This document shows, piece after piece, positions 6,606 through 14,588 of a DNA stretch of 19,840 bases. The notes under the pieces were generated by a model. That model searched no databases. It was given only the letters and a program-made list of their open reading frames with translations, and was not told the DNA's origin. The translations under genes and the position numbers were made by a program. The stretch is taken from NCBI GenBank assembly GCA_021159845.1, contig JAGHDS010000247.1, positions 1-19,840 of the forward strand, written 5' to 3'. This DNA is from Anaerolineae bacterium. GTDB taxonomy: Bacteria; Chloroflexota; Anaerolineae; DUEN01. Numbering within the stretch: the first letter of the stretch is position 1; each line of letters starts with the position of its first letter.

Positions 6606-9600
6606 ATGCACATTAAGGACTTCCCTCGGCCAAAGGATGACAACGGACGCGGGGTGCACTGGTCGGCAAGTGTCTACCATCCCAGCGGCCCTGACCTGGA
6701 CTTCTGGCTGAACGAGCTCCAGGCTATGAAGATCAAATGGGTGAAGCTGCTGGATGACGGTGGCGGTTCCTCGCTGGAGCTGTGCCAACGGTTGCTCGAC
6801 GCCGACATCATGCCTATTGTACGGCTGTACCGTAAAGAGCCGAACCCCGGCCACATCGGTGGGCGCGAGCTGGACACGATCCGACGGCTGGTGAAGATCG
6901 GCGTCCGTTATTTTGAGACCAATAACGAGCCTGATCTTCCCGCTGAGTGGCACACGCACATGCCAGCTAACTGGTTGGACATTGTCATCGAGAACTTCAT
7001 CTACGATGCCGATCGGGTGCTGGACGCCGGAGGGTACCTGGCTCTGCCCGCAATGGGTGCTGGCAGCAAAGAGAACCCCATCAAGATCGTAGTGCAGAAG
7101 GGACGAGGGGATCTGTTCGAGCGGGGATGTTGGGTTGCCATCCACAATTACACACTAAACCATCCCCTCGATTACCCGGATGACGAGGTGAACCAGCTCG
7201 GCAAGCCGCTGACCCAGGAAGAATATGACCGATTTGGCGCGTGGGCCTGGGATCACCGTTCCATCGAGGAGATCAACCGGCTGCGGGCGGAGCGCAAGAA
7301 CCCTGGTGCCACCGTGTACGACGATCCTTTCTGCTTCCGCGGGTACCTGGCGACGGCTCGCATGATCGAGGACGCGCTGGGGTTCATGGTGCCGATCATC
7401 TCGACGGAGGGAGGCCCCGTCGTCGGCTGGGGAGACGACAAGCGATACCCAAAGGTCATCCCTTCACAACACGCCGAATGGCAAACGGCGATTGTCCGCT
7501 TCTTCCAGGAAGAGGCCCCCGACTACTACTTCACCTGCTGCACCTGGCTGCTGGCCAGCCGTGCTCTGGGAGACTTCAACCCCACCTGGGAGCAAATGAG
7601 TTGGTATACCCACGCGTGGGATGAGCTCTTCGGCCTGAACGGACAACTGCCAGTCATTCAGGCCCTCAAAGATCTGCCCAGCGTCTCGCGGCTGGCTCCC
7701 CAGGGCAACTCGACGGTAACGGGGCACGTGCTGCGCGACGACACTAGCCAGCCGTTGGCGAGCTTCCCCATCATCCTGCGTCCAACAACGGAGGAAACCA
7801 GGCCCAGGAAGACCACAAGCGACGACCAAGGGGAGTTCCAATTCGAGCACGTGCCAGGTGGAGAATACGATCTGGCCGCCGGGCGCGGGGACGCGACGAA
7901 ACATCTCCAAGTGCCCGAAGGGGAAACGGTGACCGCAGACTTACGGGTACCTCCTGGGAATTACAGCATTCTGAGCGGCCGCGTAACGGATACCCAGGAC
8001 ACCCCGATGGGGAACACGCCCGTACGCCTGTTGACGCTCCTTGGGAAAGAGGTGGCAAGCACGACAACCGATCGGGACGGCCGCTACCGCCTGGAAGGAT
8101 TGCCCGCCGGGCACTTCCGACTGGAGGCCGCCGAGGGAGACCAACGTGTGCGCATTGATGGCGTCACCCTCGATGGCTTCGAGGCTAAGGTGATGGACGT
8201 CACCGTCCCCACGCCACCAGGGTACATCTACGCGGTTGTCACCAAGCGGCTGCTCCCGCCCGAGGAGACCGGGGGGCGCAATGTCTTCTATGGGCGGGTC
8301 CTCGACCCCTCGGGGAAGGGGATCAACGGCATCATGGTGGAGATGCGGTGGGTGGGAGCCCAGCCGGGGACGAAGTTCCCACGCCAGCGCACCGGCCACG
8401 ACCCGTTCCGGCCGCCGGGCACTTATGAGTTCGTACATACTCCCGGGGAATTCATGCTCCAGGTCGTCCAGGGGGATTGGGAAAGCGAGGTCGCCGACGG
8501 GCTGAAGACGACGGGCATCCCCGGCCGGGAGGGTGATGCCATCACGTGGGAGGTGAACTTCCAGCTTCGCCCCACCAGCGCGGGCCGGGCGAGCGTGGTC
8601 CGCGGCCAGGTACTGGGCGGCGCTGAGGGCACGCGCATCTTCCTGGTGGAGGATAAAAGCAAGCAGCGCTGGACGACAACGCTGTCCGCTGACGGCCGCT
8701 TTGCCTTCACTGATCTGGGCCGCGGGGCCTATACATTGCAGCTCGACGGGATCGGCGTAATCCGTGATCGTATCAACCTGGACGGGCAGAATGAGGTCGA
8801 AGTGCTCTTCCCCATGCGGGGGATCGTCCAGGGCACGGTATACGGTGCCGCCGCGGGGACGACGCTCACACTGCGCCCATCGGTCCCGGGCTGGGGCTGG
8901 AAACGCCAAATTACCACAGATGCTCATGGCCAATACCACTTCACCGGCCTGCCCGCCGCACCATATGAGATCGAGCTGGACGCGACACACAAGGTCCAGG
9001 TGGTATGCGACGGCCTGGGCACGTTCACGGCGCCGGACATCAAGCTGGGCGAGGCGGCAGGCAGCACTCTGTACGGTCAGGTCCTGGATGCAGCAGCGAC
9101 GCCGCAGGTCGGGGTGCTGGTCCAGCTGCTGCGCGATGGCCAGGTCATAGGCGAATCGGCCACGGACCACGAAGGCTCTTTCGTCTTCCACAACCTGAAG
9201 GCGGGGACGTACACGTTAACAGTGCCCGCGCTGGGGCTGACGCGCAGCGATATCACCCTGGACGGCAAGACCAAGGTGGAGATCACGCTGGTGCCAGCGG
9301 GAGCGCCGTCCGCGAGCGTGATCGACGGTCAGGTCCTGGACGCATCCGGAGCTCCTGTCTCGGGACGCCGGGTCACGCTGTATCGAGATACATGGGTCGC
9401 CGAGGCCGTCACGGATGCGCAGGGGCATTACGAGTTCGACAAGCTCCCCGGCGGTGTGTACATGGTATTTCTGGAAGGCGTCGGGATCATCCACCGTGAT
9501 GTGACGCTGGATGGACGCAATCGAGTGCAGCTCACCTATCATCTGGCAGCTGCTCCCGAGAAGACGTTGCCCCTGTATCTGTTATTGGGGCCATCGGACG

Positions 9601-9845
9601 ATCCCGATACTCGCGTGACATTGTTGCTGGTGCAGCCATTCCTGGCTACCGGACGGGCAACGGCCGGCTTTAGCCTGGAGGAGGCCATGCGCGCCGAACA
9701 CGTCCTCATCCTGGGCGACAAACAGGCCGTGGGCGCCGAGGATGAGCATGTGCTGCGGGAGGCTGGCTGCACCGTTGAGCGCGTGTCGGGTGGGCTGTAT
9801 GCCATCGAGCAGGCGATAAAAGAGCGGCTAGCGGGCGCCAGCTAA
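6606..9845 (+). CDS. Large modular protein: clan-A glycosidase-like barrel plus six carboxypeptidase-regulatory-like repeats
   Basis: This 1079-aa protein starts at ATG 6606 with AGGAGG at 6595-6600; a frame extending to 6531 would overlap the promoter. Residues 1-360 look like a (beta/alpha)8 glycosidase of clan GH-A type. TNNEP with Glu108 fits the acid/base and ISTEGG with Glu268 fits the nucleophile, with HNY near strand 6; the exact GH family is not recognised. Repeats of about 80 residues follow at about 365-447 and 448-538, then a module with LPPEETGGR (540-660), then four repeats (662-737, 738-817, 818-899, 900-984), each with a DG/AxGxYxFxxLPxG-type turn. A C-terminal domain (985-1079) is shared with the next protein. 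No signal peptide or TM segment is visible. Catalysis is likely but unproven. Confidence 0.85.
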   Translation: MHIKDFPRPKDDNGRGVHWSASVYHPSGPDLDFWLNELQAMKIKWVKLLDDGGGSSLELCQRLLDADIMPIVRLYRKEPNPGHIGGRELDTIRRLVKIGVRYFETNNEPDLPAEWHTHMPANWLDIVIENFIYDADRVLDAGGYLALPAMGAGSKENPIKIVVQKGRGDLFERGCWVAIHNYTLNHPLDYPDDEVNQLGKPLTQEEYDRFGAWAWDHRSIEEINRLRAERKNPGATVYDDPFCFRGYLATARMIEDALGFMVPIISTEGGPVVGWGDDKRYPKVIPSQHAEWQTAIVRFFQEEAPDYYFTCCTWLLASRALGDFNPTWEQMSWYTHAWDELFGLNGQLPVIQALKDLPSVSRLAPQGNSTVTGHVLRDDTSQPLASFPIILRPTTEETRPRKTTSDDQGEFQFEHVPGGEYDLAAGRGDATKHLQVPEGETVTADLRVPPGNYSILSGRVTDTQDTPMGNTPVRLLTLLGKEVASTTTDRDGRYRLEGLPAGHFRLEAAEGDQRVRIDGVTLDGFEAKVMDVTVPTPPGYIYAVVTKRLLPPEETGGRNVFYGRVLDPSGKGINGIMVEMRWVGAQPGTKFPRQRTGHDPFRPPGTYEFVHTPGEFMLQVVQGDWESEVADGLKTTGIPGREGDAITWEVNFQLRPTSAGRASVVRGQVLGGAEGTRIFLVEDKSKQRWTTTLSADGRFAFTDLGRGAYTLQLDGIGVIRDRINLDGQNEVEVLFPMRGIVQGTVYGAAAGTTLTLRPSVPGWGWKRQITTDAHGQYHFTGLPAAPYEIELDATHKVQVVCDGLGTFTAPDIKLGEAAGSTLYGQVLDAAATPQVGVLVQLLRDGQVIGESATDHEGSFVFHNLKAGTYTLTVPALGLTRSDITLDGKTKVEITLVPAGAPSASVIDGQVLDASGAPVSGRRVTLYRDTWVAEAVTDAQGHYEFDKLPGGVYMVFLEGVGIIHRDVTLDGRNRVQLTYHLAAAPEKTLPLYLLLGPSDDPDTRVTLLLVQPFLATGRATAGFSLEEAMRAEHVLILGDKQAVGAEDEHVLREAGCTVERVSGGLYAIEQAIKERLAGAS

Positions 9846-9861
9846 CCTGGGAGAGGGGACC

Positions 9862-11175
9862 ATGAGCGAATGGGGACGACGATTGCTGGACTGGGTGGTA
9901 GGCCGACCTGAGGGATCAGAGGCTTCAACGTCCGACCAGGAGGAAGCTTCCGTGGTTGTGCATGATGCAAAACAAGGCAACGAGCCAGACACGATCAACG
10001 ATGCCCAAGCTTACGGTGTTCGGATCGTTCCAGTGAAAGTGGATCCCGCCCAGAGTAAGGCGGTCTGGCGAGTACGGCGCGTACACCACTTAACACCCGA
10101 GGAAAACGGCGGTCGGCACCATATTTTCATCGACATGCTCGATGAAAACGGGAAGCGGATCATGGGGGCCCAGGCCCGGGTGACGTGGCCCAACGGTGAG
10201 CAAATCGTCACGGTGGATAAGCCTGCCAATGAACCTGGGACGAACTTCCCGATGTGGAAGGGGCAGGTTTGCAGCGTCGAAGGGGTCGGGCTGCCATCGG
10301 ATCGGGTGGAGAACCTGCACACCAATCATCCGGACGAAGCGCCCGGTAACACGTTATTTCACCACTCCTTCCTGGTCATATTCCAACGCACGCCATCGAG
10401 CGAGCCACCCGCGGAGAGCGTGGTAACAGGCCGGGTCCACAACGGCGCCGGGCGAACGGTGCTCTTGACCCAGGACTCGAACACGGTCGCCCAGGCCAAG
10501 GTGAGCGACGATGAGACGTTTCGCATCGATGGGATCGCGGCTGGCGTATACAAGGTGCAGGTCGCGGGGACCAATGTCGTCTCGGATCCCATCCGGCTGG
10601 ACGGGTATAATGCTGTCCAGATCGAGCTGACCGTACCCTCGAAGACGGGTGTGATCGAAGGGTGGATCCACGGCGGGGCCGGCCGAGAGGTCATAGCACT
10701 GCGAGATGGCGAAAAGGAAGCCGGGCGATCACCGGTAGCCGAGGACGAGTCGTTCCGCATCGAGGGGCTGGGTCCGGGGACATATGTCGTGGCTGTTGAG
10801 GGGACATCCGTGCGCAGTCAGCCGATCACGCTGGCCGAAGGCACAACGGAGATGCTGGAGCTCAGCCTGTTCTCAGATGGAGGTGCGGGAGATCGCCCTC
10901 TGGCTCATTACGTGCTGTTAGGGCCCGCTGGCGCGCCGGGGGAGCGGGCCAATTTCTTCCTGGCCATAGACTATCTGATCCGCTTCCGGCTCGCCTTTGG
11001 CTATTCGACGGCCGACGCTCAGCAGGCAGCGCGCGTCACCATCATCGGCGACGGGTATAGCGCGGCCGACGAGGCCGGGCTGAAGGCAGCGGGCTGTAAG
11101 GTGGAACGGATCAGTGGCGGTCCCGATGCGGTGCGCGCCGCCCTGGCCGCTCGCATCGCTGCCAGCAAGCCGTAA
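9862..11175 (+). CDS. Partner modular protein sharing the PEE-GGR module and C-terminal domain
   Basis: This 437-aa protein starts 16 bases after the preceding stop, with GGAGAGGGG at 9849-9857, so the two genes are surely co-transcribed. Layout: a polar linker (1-65); a module beginning at about 68 with LTPEENGGR and containing EPGTNFPMWKG and LHTNHPDE; two carboxypeptidase-regulatory-like repeats (about 181-256 and 257-338) with FRIDGIAAGVYKV and FRIEGLGPGTYVV; and a C-terminal domain (about 344-437) reading YVLLGP, VTIIGD, then AGCKVERISGG. The last part resembles half of a cell-wall-binding type 2 repeat. It has no catalytic barrel, signal peptide or TM segment. It looks like a binding or scaffold partner of the 1079-aa protein; the function is unknown. 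Confidence 0.85.
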   Translation: MSEWGRRLLDWVVGRPEGSEASTSDQEEASVVVHDAKQGNEPDTINDAQAYGVRIVPVKVDPAQSKAVWRVRRVHHLTPEENGGRHHIFIDMLDENGKRIMGAQARVTWPNGEQIVTVDKPANEPGTNFPMWKGQVCSVEGVGLPSDRVENLHTNHPDEAPGNTLFHHSFLVIFQRTPSSEPPAESVVTGRVHNGAGRTVLLTQDSNTVAQAKVSDDETFRIDGIAAGVYKVQVAGTNVVSDPIRLDGYNAVQIELTVPSKTGVIEGWIHGGAGREVIALRDGEKEAGRSPVAEDESFRIEGLGPGTYVVAVEGTSVRSQPITLAEGTTEMLELSLFSDGGAGDRPLAHYVLLGPAGAPGERANFFLAIDYLIRFRLAFGYSTADAQQAARVTIIGDGYSAADEAGLKAAGCKVERISGGPDAVRAALAARIAASKP

Positions 11176-11303
11176 AGCGGGCGCTCAACAGCTCGTGGCT
11201 TTGGCCGAGGCGTCAAGGTAACGACTATTTCCGGTACAACTCTCGTGGTCGCTCTCGTCAAGATGAACTTCGTTCGCAGAGTTCGGATGAGAACGAGCCC
11301 GGC
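11176..11303. other. Gap between the modular-protein operon and the glycosyltransferase
   Basis: These 128 bases carry no clear promoter. The frame of the downstream glycosyltransferase stays open through it and would encode a polar tail (QDELRSQSSDENEPG), but it has no ATG, GTG or TTG. Either the tail is chance, or the start codon of the enzyme has been misread or lost. The terminator-like hairpin begins at 11296. Confidence 0.45.
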
Positions 11304-11326
11304 GTGTTGGCCGGGCTGTTCTTCTT
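11296..11326 (+). terminator. Terminator-like hairpin straddling the glycosyltransferase start
   Basis: AGCCCGGC (11296-11303), loop GTGTTG, and GCCGGGCT (11310-11317) form an 8-bp GC-rich stem followed by GTTCTTCTT. GAAC/GTTC can extend it past a single bulged G. This is the shape of an intrinsic terminator for the two-gene operon ending at 11175, although it also codes for the first residues of the next protein. It could instead be chance coding sequence or an attenuator. Confidence 0.4.
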
Positions 11327-13190
11327 AGCTTTGGCTGTGCGCCTGTGGCGGCTGACCTATCACAGCCTCTGGTTCGACGAGGCTGTGAGCGCCTACTGGG
11401 CCGGCCGCCCAGCCGCGAAGATCATACATGTGGGGATGGGACTGACGCTGGATCGACATCCCCCCGTCTACTACCTGCTCCTGCGAGCATGGACCCTTCT
11501 CTTTGGCTCCGGGGATGCTGCTGTGCGTTCCCTGGGCGTGCTGCTGGGCGCCCTGGCCGTCTTCCCCATTTATGCCCTGGCACGTCGCTGGGGCGGCCGT
11601 CTCGCCGGGTGCATCGCTGCTCTGCTGTTCGCGCTTAACCCCTTCCTGGTCTGGTACGCGCAAGAGGCGCGCATGTTCATGCCCGCAGCGACGTTCGCCC
11701 TCTTCGGGTTCTGGGGGCTGACGCGAGCGTTAGAGATGAACACCCCTCGCGATTGGGGCGTCTTCGTCCTGGCGACGTTAGCCGGCCTCTACGCCTACTT
11801 GTTCAACGCCCTGTTGTTGCCCGTCGCGGGGTTGTGGTGGTTGGTAGCCATCGCGCGAGCATGGAGAGGGGGCGAGAGGCACCGCGCGCGATGGATAGCA
11901 TGGACAGGTAGCATCGCGTTCGTTGTCACAGCGATCGCGTTCCTGCCGCTCGCGCGGCAAGCATGGCTGGTAAGCGGGCGGGAGTTCACGCCCGGCCACG
12001 CGTTTGCCGATGTCGTGGGCACGCTGTGGCGGTTGGGACATGCCTTCATGGTCCACAAGGCGCCGTCCAGCGCGCTAGGTGATTTCGCCGTGATCACTGG
12101 GGCAGTTGCGCTGGCGATAGGCCTCGCGCCCGGGGGGCGTGGCCAGACAGGGCGAGCGGAGTTGGCGATCGCGCTTGCGGTACCCTGGCTTGAGGGGAAT
12201 CTGCTGCTGGCCCGGGACCAGGCCGCTTTCGCCGAGCCCAGATATTGGCTATTCCTCGTGCCCTTCCTGTGCATCGCATGGGCACTGGCCGTCGCCCGGC
12301 TCGCGTCCTGGGGGAAGCCCGGGGCTTATTTCTTAGCAGGGGGAGTGCTGAGCATACTCGTCGTGACCAGCCTGGTCGCTCTACCCTGGGATTGGCACCC
12401 GGAGAAACGCCGCGAGGACTGGCGGGCGGCAGCTCGCTACATCGAATCGCACGCCGGGCCGAATGATGCCATCCTGATCCATGTGGATTATGTGAGAACG
12501 GCATTCCTGCGGTATTATCGTGGGGACTTGCCTGTCTATTTTCCATTCGGCGGCCCGGTGCGGGATATGAAGGCCATAGCGCCGCCGCTGGAGGGCATGG
12601 CCAAATTCGACACAATTTGGCTGGTCGAGTCGCACCTGGCCGGTATCGATGACGATCGCTTGGTGGAGCGCTGGCTAAATGAGCACTACCCTCTGGCGAC
12701 CGAGCAGTTCCCTGCAGGCATCACGCTGCGGGCGTATGCTGTGCGGTTGTGGTTCAAGGAGTTACCGCCGGGCGTTAAGTCCCTGAGCGCCCGGCTGGCC
12801 CCGGGCGTCACACTGGCTGGGTGTCATCTGGGAGACGAGGTGGTGACGGCTCAAGACAACGTGTATCACCCGCCATCTGGGTGGGTCCACGTTACGTTAT
12901 ACTGGCGGCGGACTGGGAATCCAGCGGCAGGGGTACGCCCTCGCCTGCCCTTGATCGACGGGATGGGACAAGTATGGGGAATGGGGCTGGACCGGGCGCG
13001 AGGAGTGTGGGCGCTGCATCCGCCGGAGAGCTGGCCCCCGAACCGGTTACTGCGTGACGAGCATGACATCAATTTAAACCCGATCACGCCGCCCGGTGAA
13101 TATCGCGTGGTGGTGGCTCTAACGGGGCCAGATGGACAGCTGGCGGGGAACGAAGTCACGTGCGGCACCGTCCAGGTGGTTCGACGATGA
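11304..13190 (+). CDS. Membrane glycosyltransferase of the PMT/ArnT type (GT39/GT83-like)
   Basis: This 628-aa protein is an integral membrane GT-C enzyme that would transfer a sugar from a polyprenyl-phosphate donor outside the membrane. The first TM is followed by LWFDEAVSA with Asp25-Glu26, the acidic pair of the first external loop, and by RHPPVYYLLLRAW (51-63), a family hallmark. About ten hydrophobic segments fill residues 1-360. The rest (about 365-628) is soluble, ending in a beta-sandwich-like domain with WVHVTLYWRR and PPGEYRVVVAL. The start is uncertain: GTG 11304 is the most upstream usable codon, with no good ribosome site and inside a hairpin; the frame stays open upstream without ATG, GTG or TTG. 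It may glycosylate the surface proteins encoded just upstream; acceptor and donor are unknown. Confidence 0.85.
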   Translation: MLAGLFFLALAVRLWRLTYHSLWFDEAVSAYWAGRPAAKIIHVGMGLTLDRHPPVYYLLLRAWTLLFGSGDAAVRSLGVLLGALAVFPIYALARRWGGRLAGCIAALLFALNPFLVWYAQEARMFMPAATFALFGFWGLTRALEMNTPRDWGVFVLATLAGLYAYLFNALLLPVAGLWWLVAIARAWRGGERHRARWIAWTGSIAFVVTAIAFLPLARQAWLVSGREFTPGHAFADVVGTLWRLGHAFMVHKAPSSALGDFAVITGAVALAIGLAPGGRGQTGRAELAIALAVPWLEGNLLLARDQAAFAEPRYWLFLVPFLCIAWALAVARLASWGKPGAYFLAGGVLSILVVTSLVALPWDWHPEKRREDWRAAARYIESHAGPNDAILIHVDYVRTAFLRYYRGDLPVYFPFGGPVRDMKAIAPPLEGMAKFDTIWLVESHLAGIDDDRLVERWLNEHYPLATEQFPAGITLRAYAVRLWFKELPPGVKSLSARLAPGVTLAGCHLGDEVVTAQDNVYHPPSGWVHVTLYWRRTGNPAAGVRPRLPLIDGMGQVWGMGLDRARGVWALHPPESWPPNRLLRDEHDINLNPITPPGEYRVVVALTGPDGQLAGNEVTCGTVQVVRR

Positions 13191-13207
13191 CCATACCCTG
13201 ACGCAGC

Positions 13208-13720
13208 TCACGCTCTGTCACCGAGGGTGGCGGCGCCCACAGCCAAGGTCTCCTCCGCTCGCCCAGGCTGGGGGAATAGCTCATGGCCACAGTAGGGGCA
13301 GAAAGCCCAATCCAACGCCAGGAGTTTACCGCAGTGAGGACAGGGAGACTTTAAGCGCTCCCCGCAGTAAGGGCATACCTGCCAATCAGGTTGGATAGGG
13401 CGCTGGCAATTCGGGCAGACAGGTCGCTGCTCAATATCTCGCAATAGCGCTTCCTCTTCCAGAGCGCGCTCATACGCTTCGGCCAGAGTCTCTTTGGGAC
13501 GCAGCAACAGGTACAAGATCAGGCCAGCGCCCAGGAAGGGCGTAAAGAGGAGCACAAGCAAGGTCGCGAGGATCTGGGCGAACACATCCCGGGTGCGTGC
13601 GCGGATATCGCGAAATGCCCAGATCACCAGGCTAATCCACAGGGCAAAGAGAAAGGCGCCAGCCAACGCCAGGATAACCTGTAGCGCGACGCCAATGGCA
13701 TTCATGATATTGGGCGGCAT
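13208..13720 (-). CDS. Two-TM double-zinc-ribbon membrane protein
   Basis: This 170-aa protein of unknown function has two hydrophobic segments (about 9-35 and 46-73). A charged helix, possibly coiled coil (76-98), follows, then a cytoplasmic double zinc ribbon of four CPxC knuckles: CPNC (102-105), CPYC (116-119), CPHC (127-130) and CPYC (141-144). The start at 13720 (MPPNIMNAIG) is supported by GGGAGGA at 13731-13737 and by a promoter whose -10 is at 13754-13759; a longer frame to 13822 would begin upstream of that promoter. The gene converges with the glycosyltransferase 17 bases away and diverges from radC. Ribbons of this kind usually mediate protein or nucleic-acid contacts; I cannot name a partner. 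Confidence 0.85.
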   Translation of the reverse strand: MPPNIMNAIGVALQVILALAGAFLFALWISLVIWAFRDIRARTRDVFAQILATLLVLLFTPFLGAGLILYLLLRPKETLAEAYERALEEEALLRDIEQRPVCPNCQRPIQPDWQVCPYCGERLKSPCPHCGKLLALDWAFCPYCGHELFPQPGRAEETLAVGAATLGDRA

Positions 13721-13753
13721 GAGGCGGAAATCCTCCCATTGCAAGGTGGGTTC

Positions 13754-13782
13754 ATTATATCCGACCGCGGGGACAGGAGCAA
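13754..13782 (-). promoter_or_regulatory. Promoter of the zinc-ribbon gene
   Basis: On the minus strand, -35 TTGCTC (13777-13782) and -10 TATAAT (13754-13759) are 17 bases apart. The predicted start near 13747 gives a leader of about 27 bases that contains GGGAGGA. It fixes the 13720 start of the zinc-ribbon protein. No equally good promoter is seen for radC on the other strand. Confidence 0.75.
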
Positions 13783-13834
13783 ACGGCGCCGTGACGTCGG
13801 TGCCCCGCAAGCAAACCATCACGTGAGGAAGGAT

Positions 13835-14548
13835 GTGGGCGCGGAATCACAAGAGCAAGTAGAGTACCGCCTGATGATCCGGGATATGCCGGCGGGTGAG
13901 CGGCCGCGTGAGCGGCTCAAGTATTACGGGGCCGGCGCGCTCTCCACGGGTGAACTGTTGGCGATCATCCTGCGGGTGGGCGTGCACGGCGAGAGCGTCC
14001 TGCAGGTGGCGAATCGGCTGCTGGCCCGGTATGGGGGGCTGGCCGGGTTGGCCCGGGCGAGCTTCACCGATTTGTGCGCTGAGCGTGGTGTGGGCGAGGC
14101 CAAGGCGGCCCAGCTCAAAGCGGCACTGGAGCTAGGTCGCCGTCTATTGGTGGCATCGCCGCAGGAACGACCGCAGGTGAAGTCGCCAGCCGACGCGGCC
14201 AATCTGCTGTCGCTGGACATGGGGATGCTGGAACAGGAGGAGATGCGGGTGATCCTGTTAGATACCCGCAACCGCGTATTGGCGATTGAGACGGTGTATC
14301 GGGGGTCTCTCAACTCCGCCGTGGTGCGCATTGGGGAGCTATTTCGAGCGGCGATACGATCGAACTGCGCGGCCGTCATTCTGGCGCATAACCACCCATC
14401 GGGGGATCCCTCGCCCAGCCCGGAGGACATCCATCTGACGCGTGACGCCGTGAGGGCCGGGCGGCTGTTGGGGATCGAGGTGCTGGACCACCTCATCATT
14501 GGCCAGGGACAGTATGTGAGTCTGAAGGAGCGCGGCTTGGGGTTCTAG
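13835..14548 (+). CDS. radC: RadC/UPF0758 family JAMM-domain protein
   Basis: With the GTG start at 13835 this is a 237-aa protein, close to the usual RadC length. The N-terminal half carries the typical RPRERLKYYGAGALSTGELL block and a helix-hairpin-helix-like region (LCAERGVGEAKAAQLKAALEL). The C-terminal half is a JAB/MPN domain with the JAMM metal motif HNHPSGD and a second Asp: His185, His187, Ser195, Asp198. The start is a choice: GTG 13835 has AGGA 5 bases upstream, ATG 13874 gives a shorter protein, and the open frame reaches 13739 without support. Despite the name, a DNA-repair role is not established for this family. It is divergent from the zinc-ribbon gene and may be read through into the sugar genes that follow. 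Confidence 0.9.
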   Translation: MGAESQEQVEYRLMIRDMPAGERPRERLKYYGAGALSTGELLAIILRVGVHGESVLQVANRLLARYGGLAGLARASFTDLCAERGVGEAKAAQLKAALELGRRLLVASPQERPQVKSPADAANLLSLDMGMLEQEEMRVILLDTRNRVLAIETVYRGSLNSAVVRIGELFRAAIRSNCAAVILAHNHPSGDPSPSPEDIHLTRDAVRAGRLLGIEVLDHLIIGQGQYVSLKERGLGF

Positions 14549-14588
14549 TTGAGCTAGGTGATCTCCTGATCGGAAAGGGAGGCATGTG

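Noticed and set aside
7941..9191. 416-aa open frame on the minus strand
   Set aside because: Antisense shadow of the repeat region of the 1079-aa protein; high GC keeps the opposite frame open, and no domain is recognisable.
13721..13822. N-terminal extension of the zinc-ribbon protein
   Set aside because: It lies upstream of the predicted transcription start at about 13747; GGGAGGA supports 13720.
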